Source: Gulosibacter molinativorax
Lineage (GTDB): Bacteria; Actinomycetota; Actinomycetes; Actinomycetales; Microbacteriaceae
Length of the DNA: 64,000 nucleotides
Reading direction: 5' to 3'
NCBI RefSeq assembly: GCF_003010915.2
Contig: NZ_CP028426.1
Span: 124,001 to 188,000 of the forward strand
Notes under the pieces: model-generated
What the model saw: the letters and a program-made list of their open reading frames with translations, nothing else
What the model was told of the DNA's origin: nothing
Databases searched by the model: none
In this document: positions 48,915 to 57,734 of the stretch, one piece after another
Layout: every line of letters begins with the position of its first letter
How positions within the stretch are numbered: position 1 is the first letter of the stretch
Program-made: the position numbers and the translations under genes

Positions 48915-50087
48915 CTATTGATCCAGGTAGGCCCCGGCGAACAGCGGCCGCGCGCCGTCCCAGCCGGAGGGGTGGAACATCCCCGCGAGCGCGTCGCGGT
49001 AGAGCCGGTTCAGTTCCGAGGAATTGTCGAAGGCCGCGCCGCCAGCGCACCGGAACGCATCCTCGACCACCCGCCGCGCCATCTCGGTGGCCCGCAGCTT
49101 TGCGCCGACGAAGCGTCGCGGCCAACCCGCGCCGTGGTCGACGAGGTCGTCGAAGTCGCGCGTGTAGCTGTCGAGCTGGGGCGGCACCGACTCGTAGAGG
49201 ATCGCGGCGTCGGCGACGCGGTCGCGGAACTCGGGCAGCTCCGCGTAAGTCACCTCGTTCTTGCGCGACGCCCGCTTGTGGAGCGCCTCGCCCGCCAGCT
49301 CGAGGGCGCGGGCGGCGAGACCGGTGTAGACCGAGGCGATGAGCAGCTGGAAGTGCGCGTTGATCGCGAACGTGAGCGAGTCCGGGGTCATGCCGTCGGG
49401 GATGCGCCGGGTCACGCGGTCCGCGCGCATCGGCACGTCGGTGAGGGTAGTCGAGCGGCTCTGCGTGGCGCGCATCCCCATCGGGTCCCAGTGCTCGGAG
49501 ACCGCGATGCCGTCCTCGCCGCGCTCGATGAAGCCGTAGACGATCCGCTTATCCTCGGGGTCGATCTCGTCGAGGCCGTGGGCGCCGAGCCGCGTCCAGA
49601 CGGGTGAGAGCGACGTGAAGATCTTCTTGCCGGTGAAGCGGTAGCCGCCATCGCCGGTGGGGACGGCGGCGGTGGTCGAGCCGTAGAGCACGAGGTCGTT
49701 GCCGGGCTCGCTCACGCCGAACGCGAACACCTCGCCGGCCGCGGTCTCCTCGAGCACGAACCGGTGCGAGTCGTCGCCTCGCTCGAGCAGGGCGCGGGCG
49801 ACGCCGGTCCACACGAGGTGCATGTTAATGCCCAACGCTGTCGCGGGCGCCGCCTTCGCGAGCACCTGCTGGAGCCGCGAGACCTCGTTCATGCCGAGCC
49901 CCGGCCCACCCATGTCCTTCGGCACGAAGAGCTTCAGGTAGCCGTGCTCGACGAGCTCGTCGAAGTCCTCCTGGAAGAAGCGGTTCTCGCGGTCATACGC
50001 CGCGGCCCGCCCCCGGATGCGCTCGAGCAGGTCGTCGGGAAGAAACTCGGCTTGGATCTCGGCGAAGCGGATCTCGCGGTCGGTCAT
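48915..50087 (-). CDS. Acyl-CoA dehydrogenase-fold flavoprotein
   Basis: A 390-residue protein with the ACAD layout: helical N-domain, beta middle (FAFGVSEPGNDL, FTGKKIFTS) and helical C-domain. The C-terminal text (ELNRLYRDALAGMFHPSG) resembles the group D flavin monooxygenases of the same fold (DszC-like), and the usual catalytic Glu region of true dehydrogenases is not evident. It could therefore be a monooxygenase or N-oxygenase. Part of the ligase/ketosynthase operon. Confidence 0.82.
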   Translation of the reverse strand: MTDREIRFAEIQAEFLPDDLLERIRGRAAAYDRENRFFQEDFDELVEHGYLKLFVPKDMGGPGLGMNEVSRLQQVLAKAAPATALGINMHLVWTGVARALLERGDDSHRFVLEETAAGEVFAFGVSEPGNDLVLYGSTTAAVPTGDGGYRFTGKKIFTSLSPVWTRLGAHGLDEIDPEDKRIVYGFIERGEDGIAVSEHWDPMGMRATQSRSTTLTDVPMRADRVTRRIPDGMTPDSLTFAINAHFQLLIASVYTGLAARALELAGEALHKRASRKNEVTYAELPEFRDRVADAAILYESVPPQLDSYTRDFDDLVDHGAGWPRRFVGAKLRATEMARRVVEDAFRCAGGAAFDNSSELNRLYRDALAGMFHPSGWDGARPLFAGAYLDQ

Positions 50088-50122
50088 GGGGCTCCTTCTA
50101 TGGTGAAACCGGTTGGGGATGG

Positions 50123-51382
50123 TCAGGAGATCGCGCGCAGCAGCACCGAGGCGTTGTGCCCGCCGAACCCGAAGGAGTTCGACAGCACGGCACGAACGCG
50201 GGCTTCGCGCGGCTCGGTCACGAAGTCGAAGCCGAGGAATTCGGGATGCTCGAGATTAATCGTCGGTGGAAGCACCTGGTCGCGCAGCGTCAGGGTCGCG
50301 ATGACCGCCTCGAGCACTCCGCCTGCGCCGAGCATGTGCCCGGTCGAGGACTTCGTCGCGCTGATGGGAACGGCGCGCGCGTGGTCGCCGAGGGCGCCTT
50401 CGAGCGCGCGCAGTTCCATCTCGTCGTTGAGTTTCGTGCTCGTGCCGTGCGCGTTGACGTGATCGACGTCGGCCGACGATACCCCGGCATCGGCGAGGCA
50501 TTCGGCGATCGCCGCGATCGCACCCCGGGCCTCGGGATGCGGCGCGGTCGCGTGGTGCGCGTCGCTCGCCGCGCCGAACCCCGCGAGTTCGGCGAGCGGG
50601 GTCGCACCGCGATCGCTCGCGACCTCCTCGGCCTCGAGCAGGATCGCGCTCGCCCCGGCCGCCATCACGAATCCCGACCGATCGCGGTCGAAAGGCCGGG
50701 ATGCGCGCTCCGGCATCGACTCGTAGCCGCTCGCGAGCGCGCGCATGTTCGCGTTCGAGGAGAAGTTCACCGGGTTCACGCAGTCCTCGTAGCCGACGAC
50801 GAGCGCGGCATCGGCGTATCCGTGGCGGATCCGCCGCATCGCCTCGCCGAGCGCAACGGTGCCGCTCGCGCACGTCGCCGAGATCGCGAGGGCGGCGCCG
50901 TGGGCGCCATACCGCTGGCTGAGCAGCGCGCCCGCCGCATCCGGTGCTCCGTGCATCGAAAGAAACGGCGTGACGCGGCGCGCGCCCTGTTCGTCGAAGG
51001 TGCGGGTCGCATCCTGCATCGCCTCGATCGGGCCGGAGCCCGAGCCCGTCACGATCGCGAAGCGGCTGGATGCGACCGGCAGTGGCCAGCCCGTCGCCGC
51101 GTCCGCAAGCCCCGCGTCCCGCATCGCCTCGTCTGCGGCGCCGATCGCGTACCAGAGCACGCGGCTGAGCCGCCGCGATTCGCGCGGCTCGAGGACGATA
51201 TCGGGATCGAAGCCCCGCACCTGGCCGCCGATCCGCACCGCAATACCGTCGAATTCCTCCCCGTCGAGGAGCCGAATTCCGCTGCGACCGTGACGCACCG
51301 CATCCCAGGTGCTCGGGGCATCGAGCCCCGAGGGAGTGACGGCACCGAGTCCGGTGACGACGACGCGGCGTAGCCTGGTCAT
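50123..51382 (-). CDS. Beta-ketoacyl-ACP synthase (FabF-like)
   Basis: A 419-residue condensing enzyme with the complete Cys-His-His triad: ATCASG, NAHGTST and STGHMLGA. The fold text starts VVVTGLGAVTPSG as in FabF/KAS II. Placed in an operon with a ligase rather than with fab genes, it likely serves a secondary acyl product. It overlaps the ligase gene by four bases. Confidence 0.9.
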   Translation of the reverse strand: MTRLRRVVVTGLGAVTPSGLDAPSTWDAVRHGRSGIRLLDGEEFDGIAVRIGGQVRGFDPDIVLEPRESRRLSRVLWYAIGAADEAMRDAGLADAATGWPLPVASSRFAIVTGSGSGPIEAMQDATRTFDEQGARRVTPFLSMHGAPDAAGALLSQRYGAHGAALAISATCASGTVALGEAMRRIRHGYADAALVVGYEDCVNPVNFSSNANMRALASGYESMPERASRPFDRDRSGFVMAAGASAILLEAEEVASDRGATPLAELAGFGAASDAHHATAPHPEARGAIAAIAECLADAGVSSADVDHVNAHGTSTKLNDEMELRALEGALGDHARAVPISATKSSTGHMLGAGGVLEAVIATLTLRDQVLPPTINLEHPEFLGFDFVTEPREARVRAVLSNSFGFGGHNASVLLRAIS

Positions 51383-52911
51383 AAGCGAATCAACCCTTCT
51401 GCATCTGCCTCGCCGTCAGACAATAGCGCGGCGGTCTCGGCTCGGCGAATCTTGCCGCCAACCGTGCGGGGGAGACTGTCGATGCGATAAAAGCGGCGCG
51501 GCACGAACTGGGGCGCGAGCTGCTCGCGAGCGTGCGCGAGCAGCTCGGCCTTGCCGGGCACCGCATTCCCCTCGAGCACGAGCGCGACGACGGCGCCGAG
51601 CCGTTCGTGTGGGACGCCGACGGCGCAGCAGACCTCGGCACCAGGCAAGGAGTGGAACGCGCGCTCCACCTCCGGCAGCGAAATCTTGTGGCCGCCCGAC
51701 ACGACGATGTCGCCCGAGCGGCCGACAAGCGTGAGCTTCCGGCCATTCAGGCTGCCCTGGTCGTGCACGGTGGCCCAGCCGTGCTCGCCGCGCAGCTGCG
51801 CATCCGTGGTCGAGGCGACGTAGCAGAGGGCGGTCGAGGCGACCCGAATCCACAGCGTGCCCACCTCGCCGTCGGCAAGCGGCAGACCCGCGCCATCTCG
51901 AATCTCGGCCTCGACGCCGTCGTACAGCGTTATCTTGGTGCCGTCGCTGTCGCGGCTGTCGCCGATGAAACCGATCTCGGCCGCGCCGTAGTAGCTAATG
52001 AGCCGCGAGCCGGGCAGCTGCGTCGCGAACGCATCCCGAATCTGCGCCGACAGGTTCGCGCCGCCGGTCACCGCGAGCTTGAGCGAGCTGAGTCGCTGCG
52101 GATCCCGCTTCGCCGCCTCCGCGAGCCCCTGGATAACGGCCGGCACAGCGACGACGCGAGAGATGCGCTCCTCGCCAATGCGGCGGGATGCGCGCAGCAC
52201 GTCGAACTGATCGGCCACGTGGCACGTGCCGCATGAATAGAGGCATTCGACGAGAGCGAAGAGGGTGAGGCTATAGGAGAGGGGGCCGGGGGCGAGCGTC
52301 GCGACGCCGGGGCTCGCCTCGAGGTAGTGGCTCGAGGCCTTCGCGTTGTACCGGTACTCGTGGCGCAGCCGCATGAAGGCCTTCGGGGCGCTCGTGGTTC
52401 CCGAAGAAAAAAGGAGTAGGAAGGCCTCGTCCGGATCCCGCACCTCCGGCGCACCTGCCGGTGGCAGTGCATCCTCGAGCGCGAGGAACTCGGCGAGGGT
52501 CACGATCGTGCCCGTCCAGCGAGCCTGCGCGAGCGCCTCGCGCAACTCGACCGAGTCGCTGATCACGAGGCCGATGCCGACCTTTAGGATGATCCCGACC
52601 TGGTGCTCGAGCGGCCAGCGAGGGTCGATCGTCGCCGAGACAGCGCGGAATCCCGCGAGACCCGCGAGGATTCTGGCGGTGTGGAACGCATCCGTGAGGC
52701 TGATTGCCGTGATGGGGATGCCCTGTGCCTCGGGTGCCGGGACGGGTCGCGCATCCTTCGGTTGCCTCGCCTGCAGGTGTTCGACCGCCGCACGCACGCG
52801 CGCACCGTCGGCCACCAAGTCGCGGTAGGTGAGCCGCTCATGATCACCGACAATCGCGAGCCGGTCCGGATGCGTTGCCGCCACCTCGAGAATCGTGCGG
52901 GTGATCGGCAT
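51379..52911 (-). CDS. Adenylate-forming acyl ligase
   Basis: A 510-residue ANL-superfamily enzyme that activates a carboxylic acid with ATP. The P-loop LLFSSGTTSAPKAF, YYGAAE, and GRSGDIVVSGGHKISLPEVE hinge, plus the C-terminal lysine segment PRTVGGKIRR, are all present. SSGTTSAPK departs from the common STGTTGxPK. First gene of the leftward operon, divergent from the MFS exporter. Confidence 0.88.
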   Translation of the reverse strand: MPITRTILEVAATHPDRLAIVGDHERLTYRDLVADGARVRAAVEHLQARQPKDARPVPAPEAQGIPITAISLTDAFHTARILAGLAGFRAVSATIDPRWPLEHQVGIILKVGIGLVISDSVELREALAQARWTGTIVTLAEFLALEDALPPAGAPEVRDPDEAFLLLFSSGTTSAPKAFMRLRHEYRYNAKASSHYLEASPGVATLAPGPLSYSLTLFALVECLYSCGTCHVADQFDVLRASRRIGEERISRVVAVPAVIQGLAEAAKRDPQRLSSLKLAVTGGANLSAQIRDAFATQLPGSRLISYYGAAEIGFIGDSRDSDGTKITLYDGVEAEIRDGAGLPLADGEVGTLWIRVASTALCYVASTTDAQLRGEHGWATVHDQGSLNGRKLTLVGRSGDIVVSGGHKISLPEVERAFHSLPGAEVCCAVGVPHERLGAVVALVLEGNAVPGKAELLAHAREQLAPQFVPRRFYRIDSLPRTVGGKIRRAETAALLSDGEADAEGLIRL

Positions 52912-53055
52912 GGTTGCGCTCCTCCAACGGGGATTATTGGATCTCGGGTAAGTATATGCGGCGCCGGAATATCGCTACACTGGACCGTTCGCATTCGCGG
53001 CCACCGGACTACAATCGCGTGTTCCGTCACCTTATTGCCTCTTCAGGAGACCTTC
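52912..53055. promoter_or_regulatory. Divergent promoter region, ligase operon / MFS exporter
   Basis: A 144-base gap. TACACT (52974-52979) and TACAAT (53010-53015) are candidate rightward -10 elements. No clear operator was recognised. Confidence 0.35.
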
Positions 53056-54548
53056 TTGTCGTCCCCGGATACTGCTCCCACTCGCCCCGGTAATTCCGGA
53101 ACCAGCGCCGACTCACTTCCTCCCGGCGCGACCCCCGTCATCTGGCTGCTGATCGTCGCCGCGTTCGTCGCGATATTGAATGAGACGACGATGGCGATCG
53201 CGATCCCGCACCTCAATGCGGATCTTGGCATCCCGCCCGAACTCGGGCAGTGGTTCACGAGCGCCTTCATGCTCACAATGGCGGTCGTTATCCCGACGAC
53301 CGGGTACATCCTCCAGCGATTCACCACGCGGCAGATTTTCCTCGCCGCGATGACGGCGTTCGCAATCGGTACGCTCGTGTGTCTCGTCGCGCCAGGGTTT
53401 ACCGCCTTGCTCGTCGGCCGCGTGATTCAGGCGGCAGGCACCGGCGTCATGATGCCACTACTGATGACCACGCTCATGAACGTCGTGCCGGCGAGCCAGC
53501 GTGGGCGCTGGATGGGCATGGTCAGCATGGTGATCTCGCTCGCCCCGGCACTCGGGCCGAGCCTCTCCGGCGCCGTGCTCGACTCGCTCCACTGGCGCTG
53601 GCTCTTCGGCATCGTGCTGCCAATCGCGCTCGTGTCGCTCGCGATGGGCGCCAAGTGGATGACTAACCTCGGCGAGCCGTCCAAGGCGCCGTTCGACCTG
53701 CTCTCGGTAGTGCTCGCAGCGCTCGCGTTCGGCGGGCTGGTCTTCGGCCTGAGCCAGTTCGGGGCGGATACGTCGCAGCCGTCGGCCGGGCAGCTCTCGC
53801 CAGTCGTGCTCGGCACCATCGTGACGGTGGCGGGTGCCGTGATGCTCGGCCTGTTCGTCTGGCGACAGCTGGCGCTGCAGCGGGATGATCGGGCGTTGCT
53901 CGATCTTCGCACGTTCAAGTCGCGGAACTTCACGATCTCGGTCATCACGATGACGGTCATCGCGATCGCGATGTTCGGCACGCTCACGCTCCTTCCTCTG
54001 TACCTGCAGAACGTTGCGGGCCTGGATGCGCTGCAGGCCGGCCTCGTGCTGATGCCGGGTTCCCTGCTGATGGGTCTGCTCGGGCCGTTCATGGGACGGA
54101 TCTATGACGCCAAGGGGCCCCGCGCGCTGCTCGTCCCCGGGACGATCCTCATCTCTGTCGCGCTGTTCGTCTACTCGACGGGGGGGAGTCGACCCCGGTT
54201 TGGCTGCTCGTGGCGGTCCAGGCCGTGATGTCGGTTGGGCTCGCGATGTCCTTCACGCCGCTGTTCTCGGCGTCCCTCGGCTCACTGCCAGTGAAGCTGT
54301 ACTCGCACGGTTCCGCCGCGCTGAACACGATGCAGCAGGTCGGCGGCGCAGTCGGTGTTGCCGTCCTCATCGCCGTGTACTCGAGCATCCTGCACCGTGG
54401 CGAGGCAGCGGGGATTGCGACCGCGGCCGCTGGGGCGCCCGGAGCGCGAATGGCATTCCTAATCGCGGCGCTCATCGGCCTGGTGCCCGTGGTGCTTGCC
54501 TGGTTCGTGCGTAAGCCCGCCGATCAGGAGGTCGCGCCGGCTCCGTGA
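53056..54548 (+). pseudogene. DHA2-type MFS drug exporter, frameshifted
   Basis: TTG start behind AGGAG. The protein is clearly a 14-helix EmrB/QacA-type proton antiporter (TSAFMLTMAVVIPTTGYI, VGRVIQAAGTGVMMPL, GRWMGMVSMVISLAPALGPS). The frame breaks at a run of seven G around 54180-54187 and stops at 54228, while the last helices continue in the -1 frame to 54548 (AVQAVMSVGLAMSFTPLFS ... VRKPADQEVAPAP). One extra G restores a continuous reading. It is either a real mutation, phase variation or a homopolymer sequencing error. Confidence 0.88.
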
Positions 54549-54589
54549 CGCGTTGACGTTCGGACGAATTGACGTGAAAGGATCGGGCC

Positions 54590-54910
54590 ATGATTTTTAT
54601 CGTGGTCAAGTATGACGTCAAGCCCGAATTCGCCGACACATTCATCGAACTCACCCGCGAGTTCACGCAAGCGACCCGGGCGGAGCCCGGCAACAAGTGG
54701 TTCGAGTGGAGCCGCAGCGTTGAGAACGCGAATGAATTCGTGCTCGTCGAGGCGTTCGACGACAACGCGGGCGAAGCTCACGTCAGCTCCCCGCACTTCA
54801 AGCAGGGGCTCGATGCGATGCGCCCGGTGCTCGCTAGCACGCCCAAGATCGTCAGCCGCTTGATCGAGGGCGAAGACTGGGATGAGATGGGCGAACTCAA
54901 GATCGACTAG
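54590..54910 (+). CDS. ABM-family small monooxygenase
   Basis: A 106-residue protein of the antibiotic-biosynthesis monooxygenase/quinol monooxygenase fold: VVKYDVKPEFADTFIELT, EPGNKWFEWSRS, FVLVEAFDDNAGEAHVSSPHF. Such proteins oxidise quinols or act on aromatic or heme substrates. AAAGGAT upstream of the ATG. Confidence 0.82.
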   Translation: MIFIVVKYDVKPEFADTFIELTREFTQATRAEPGNKWFEWSRSVENANEFVLVEAFDDNAGEAHVSSPHFKQGLDAMRPVLASTPKIVSRLIEGEDWDEMGELKID

Positions 54911-55056
54911 TTCGACGCACTCCGGCGGATCCGGCTCTTCGACTGGCTGTACTGGCCAGTTGACGGGTCGGATTTCTGCATGTCGTAGGCTCCGGATACT
55001 TTGTCCTGGTTCCGAAACGGTGGATTTCGGGTTGGTTGAGACAAAGGAGCCTGCAG

Positions 55057-57465
55057 ATGAGTGAGCAACGAATTGCAGACCGATTTACCTTGCAGCAGTC
55101 ATGGTGGATCGCGAGCGAGATGACGCGACGGCACCCCGAGATCCTGATTTCGCGTGTCGACGTGGAAGACCTCGGGCCGCTGTTGATCGCGAACGACCGA
55201 CGTTCGGACGTCCAGATCCTGTTCCACGCCGAGGGCGGTATTCGAATCACCACCGCAACTGGCGAAAACACCGCGTTGCCCTGGAATACGGTGTTCTCGT
55301 TCCAGAACGCGCACAAGGCAGTCAAGCTGATGGAGATCGCGACTGACCTCGGCCAGCCAGTGACTTCCCCCGAAACGACTGAGCGAACGATCGTCTACCG
55401 TCTCATCGCCCGCTGGCTCACTCGCGAGCTCGACGGCCGGCACACCTGGGAGGCACTGCCAGTGGCCAATCCCGGGCTTTCCGCCACGAAGGCCGAGCGG
55501 AACGCGCAGAGACTCCTGTCGCCCTTTCCGAGTGCAGTGCGAGCCGCGCAAGATCGTACGGTCAACGAGCACGGCGGCCACAGCGTTCGCATCACCGACC
55601 ACGGCTATGAGCCCATGTGGTATTTCTTGCGCGACTCCGAGCCGATATTCGTCCTCGACGACGCCGGATTCGCGCACCTGCAGTCGGACGCGCAGATCGA
55701 TCTCCTTCGCCTCTATCGCGTGTTCGGCCACAGAATTGATGCCGTCGTGGATGTCCTTTCGGCGTCGCCACCACGCGTCATAGAAATTGCGAAGCAGCAC
55801 GACGCATTGGTCGAACCGGGGCCCGACTTTCGCATTGGTCTGGCGCCGAATGGGGGAGTAGCGGTGATGACAAAGGAAGCCTTTGAGCGATGGATGAGCG
55901 AAGCAGAATCTGTAGCCAGCGCGTCTGCAGCAAGCACGCCTGCAGCAGGCAGCTCGGTCGACGCACCTGAAACGCCGGAGGTACCCGTCTACAGATCGGA
56001 CGACACGCGAGCCGTCACACACGACAATGGGCGGCTGCGGCTCTCGAACGCACAGCGCGATCGAGCAATCGGCACCATGATCGGATCCGCCGCGGGTGAC
56101 GCGCGCGGCTCGCAGTACGAGTTCGGCACCGCAATACCCCAAACCACGGAACTCGAGTTCGGTATCGGTGCCTTCGGGCACGAGGTTGGCGAATGGACCG
56201 ATGACACCTCCATGGCAATGCCCATCCTGGATGCGCTGGCCAGGAACGAGAGCCTCAACGACGCTAAGACGCTAGGCAAGATTGTTCAAGAGTGGAAGAC
56301 CTGGGCAAGGCATTCGAAGGACGTCGGAGCGCAGACGCACACCATCCTCAGCGCAGTGGGGGCACACGCGACGGAGGCGGACGCGCGTACGGCATCGGAG
56401 GAGCTCCACGCGCGATCTGGCCGGAGCGCTGGCAACGGTTCGCTCATGCGCACGAGCCCCATTGCGCTCGGCTACCTCGCTGAGGGCAGGGAGCCTGCGC
56501 TCATCGACGCGAGCAGCCGAATCGCCCAGCTGACCCACTGGGAAGAGGACAACATCGACGCGTGCGCGCTCTGGAATCTCGCGATTCGCCACGCGATTCT
56601 GCACGGCGAGCTGAACCTGCACGACCAGTTGCAGTGGTTGCCAGAGTCCCGTCGCGACAAGTGGCGGGGCCTGATCGGTGAGGCGCTCAGCCCGGACAAG
56701 AATCCGGTCGACTTCGCGCACAAGAATGGCTGGGTCGTCCTTGCGTTCCAAGCCGCACTGAGCGCGGTGGCGCAGAGCTCGAACGCGGCCGACGCGATCG
56801 ACCGCGCGATCCGCGGTGGTGGCGACACCGACACCGTGGCCGCTATCGCTGGCGCGCTCGCGGGTGCGCGCTACGGGAGCACCTCGGTCCCCGTTGACTG
56901 GCAGGTGAAGCTGCACGGTTACCCCGGAATCGATGCGGCTGAACTGGCGCGACGCTCAGTTCGCGCGTTCGCGGGCGCTGACGATCAGGGATGGCCGAAT
57001 AGTGCGCGCCAGGATCCGGTGGGCTACGTGGACTACATCGCGCAACACCCGCACGATGACGGGCTGTGGATCGGTTCGCTCGCTGGGCTCGACCGGCTGA
57101 CGGACGTCGTACCCGAGGTCAGCGCGGTGGTTTCCCTCTGCCGCGTCGGCACCGAGCAGGTGCCCGAGGGCATGAAATCGGTACAGGTGCGGCTCATCGA
57201 CTCGAGCGATGCCAACCCCCAGCTCGACACCACGTTGCGCAGTACGGCGATGGCGATCGCAGACTTGCGCGCCGCGGGGCACAAGGTCTACCTGCACTGC
57301 GTCGAGGGCCGCTCGCGCACGCCGTCCGTCGCCGCGCTCTACTCGGCCCTGCATCGAGGAGTTCCGGTGCAGGATGCGTTCGCCGACATCGAGCGGGCGA
57401 TTCCGGTATTTGGCCCGCAACGCTTCCTGGTGTCGGCCGTCGAACGGATCGCTGCCGACCGCTAG
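55057..57465 (+). CDS. ADP-ribosylglycohydrolase-phosphatase fusion
   Basis: An 802-residue protein with AAGGAG before ATG 55057. Residues 1-270 are an unassigned domain. Residues about 335-640 are an ADP-ribosylglycohydrolase: IGSAAGDARGSQYEF, WTDDTS (381-384 metal site) and GGDTDTVAAIAGALAGARYG (590-593). Residues 655-802 are a dual-specificity-type phosphatase with HCVEGRSRTP (Cys748, Arg754). It probably removes ADP-ribose from protein or DNA and handles a phosphate downstream; substrates unknown. Confidence 0.85.
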   Translation: MSEQRIADRFTLQQSWWIASEMTRRHPEILISRVDVEDLGPLLIANDRRSDVQILFHAEGGIRITTATGENTALPWNTVFSFQNAHKAVKLMEIATDLGQPVTSPETTERTIVYRLIARWLTRELDGRHTWEALPVANPGLSATKAERNAQRLLSPFPSAVRAAQDRTVNEHGGHSVRITDHGYEPMWYFLRDSEPIFVLDDAGFAHLQSDAQIDLLRLYRVFGHRIDAVVDVLSASPPRVIEIAKQHDALVEPGPDFRIGLAPNGGVAVMTKEAFERWMSEAESVASASAASTPAAGSSVDAPETPEVPVYRSDDTRAVTHDNGRLRLSNAQRDRAIGTMIGSAAGDARGSQYEFGTAIPQTTELEFGIGAFGHEVGEWTDDTSMAMPILDALARNESLNDAKTLGKIVQEWKTWARHSKDVGAQTHTILSAVGAHATEADARTASEELHARSGRSAGNGSLMRTSPIALGYLAEGREPALIDASSRIAQLTHWEEDNIDACALWNLAIRHAILHGELNLHDQLQWLPESRRDKWRGLIGEALSPDKNPVDFAHKNGWVVLAFQAALSAVAQSSNAADAIDRAIRGGGDTDTVAAIAGALAGARYGSTSVPVDWQVKLHGYPGIDAAELARRSVRAFAGADDQGWPNSARQDPVGYVDYIAQHPHDDGLWIGSLAGLDRLTDVVPEVSAVVSLCRVGTEQVPEGMKSVQVRLIDSSDANPQLDTTLRSTAMAIADLRAAGHKVYLHCVEGRSRTPSVAALYSALHRGVPVQDAFADIERAIPVFGPQRFLVSAVERIAADR

Positions 57466-57476
57466 TCAAACCTTCA

Positions 57477-57520
57477 GGCGATGGCCGCAGAACCCCCTGG
57501 GATCTGCGGCCATCGCCTTT
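57477..57520 (+). terminator. Terminator after fusion gene
   Basis: A perfect 15-bp stem (57477-57491 with 57503-57517), 11-base loop, then TTT. Very stable. Confidence 0.85.
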
Positions 57521-57590
57521 CCGCACTGCAGTGGTGCGGCAGCGAATCTGGGGTTCCACACACCGACTGACAGCGCGGTACACCAAATTT

Positions 57591-57711
57591 GTGTCAGTTC
57601 ACCGGGGATTTACCGCGAGTTGTCCTCGAGGCCCCCCAGGCCTCGCCTCGGGGCAATGAGGGCGACATATGTTACCGAATTGTGTCCTCCCCGCGGGCAC
57701 CGAACTGACAC
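57591..57711 (+). repeat. Long-range inverted repeat before phosphoesterase gene
   Basis: GTGTCAGTTC (57591-57600) is exactly inverted at GAACTGACAC (57702-57711), 24 bases before the start of the next gene. It could be an operator pair or close a leader structure; the interval codes nothing convincing. Confidence 0.4.
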
Positions 57712-57734
57712 GGATACGCAAACGAAGGTGAATC

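Noticed and set aside
50156..51373. 405-residue rightward frame opposite the ketosynthase
   Set aside because: The antisense frame has the full Cys-His-His triad; this frame is a low-complexity Arg-rich shadow.
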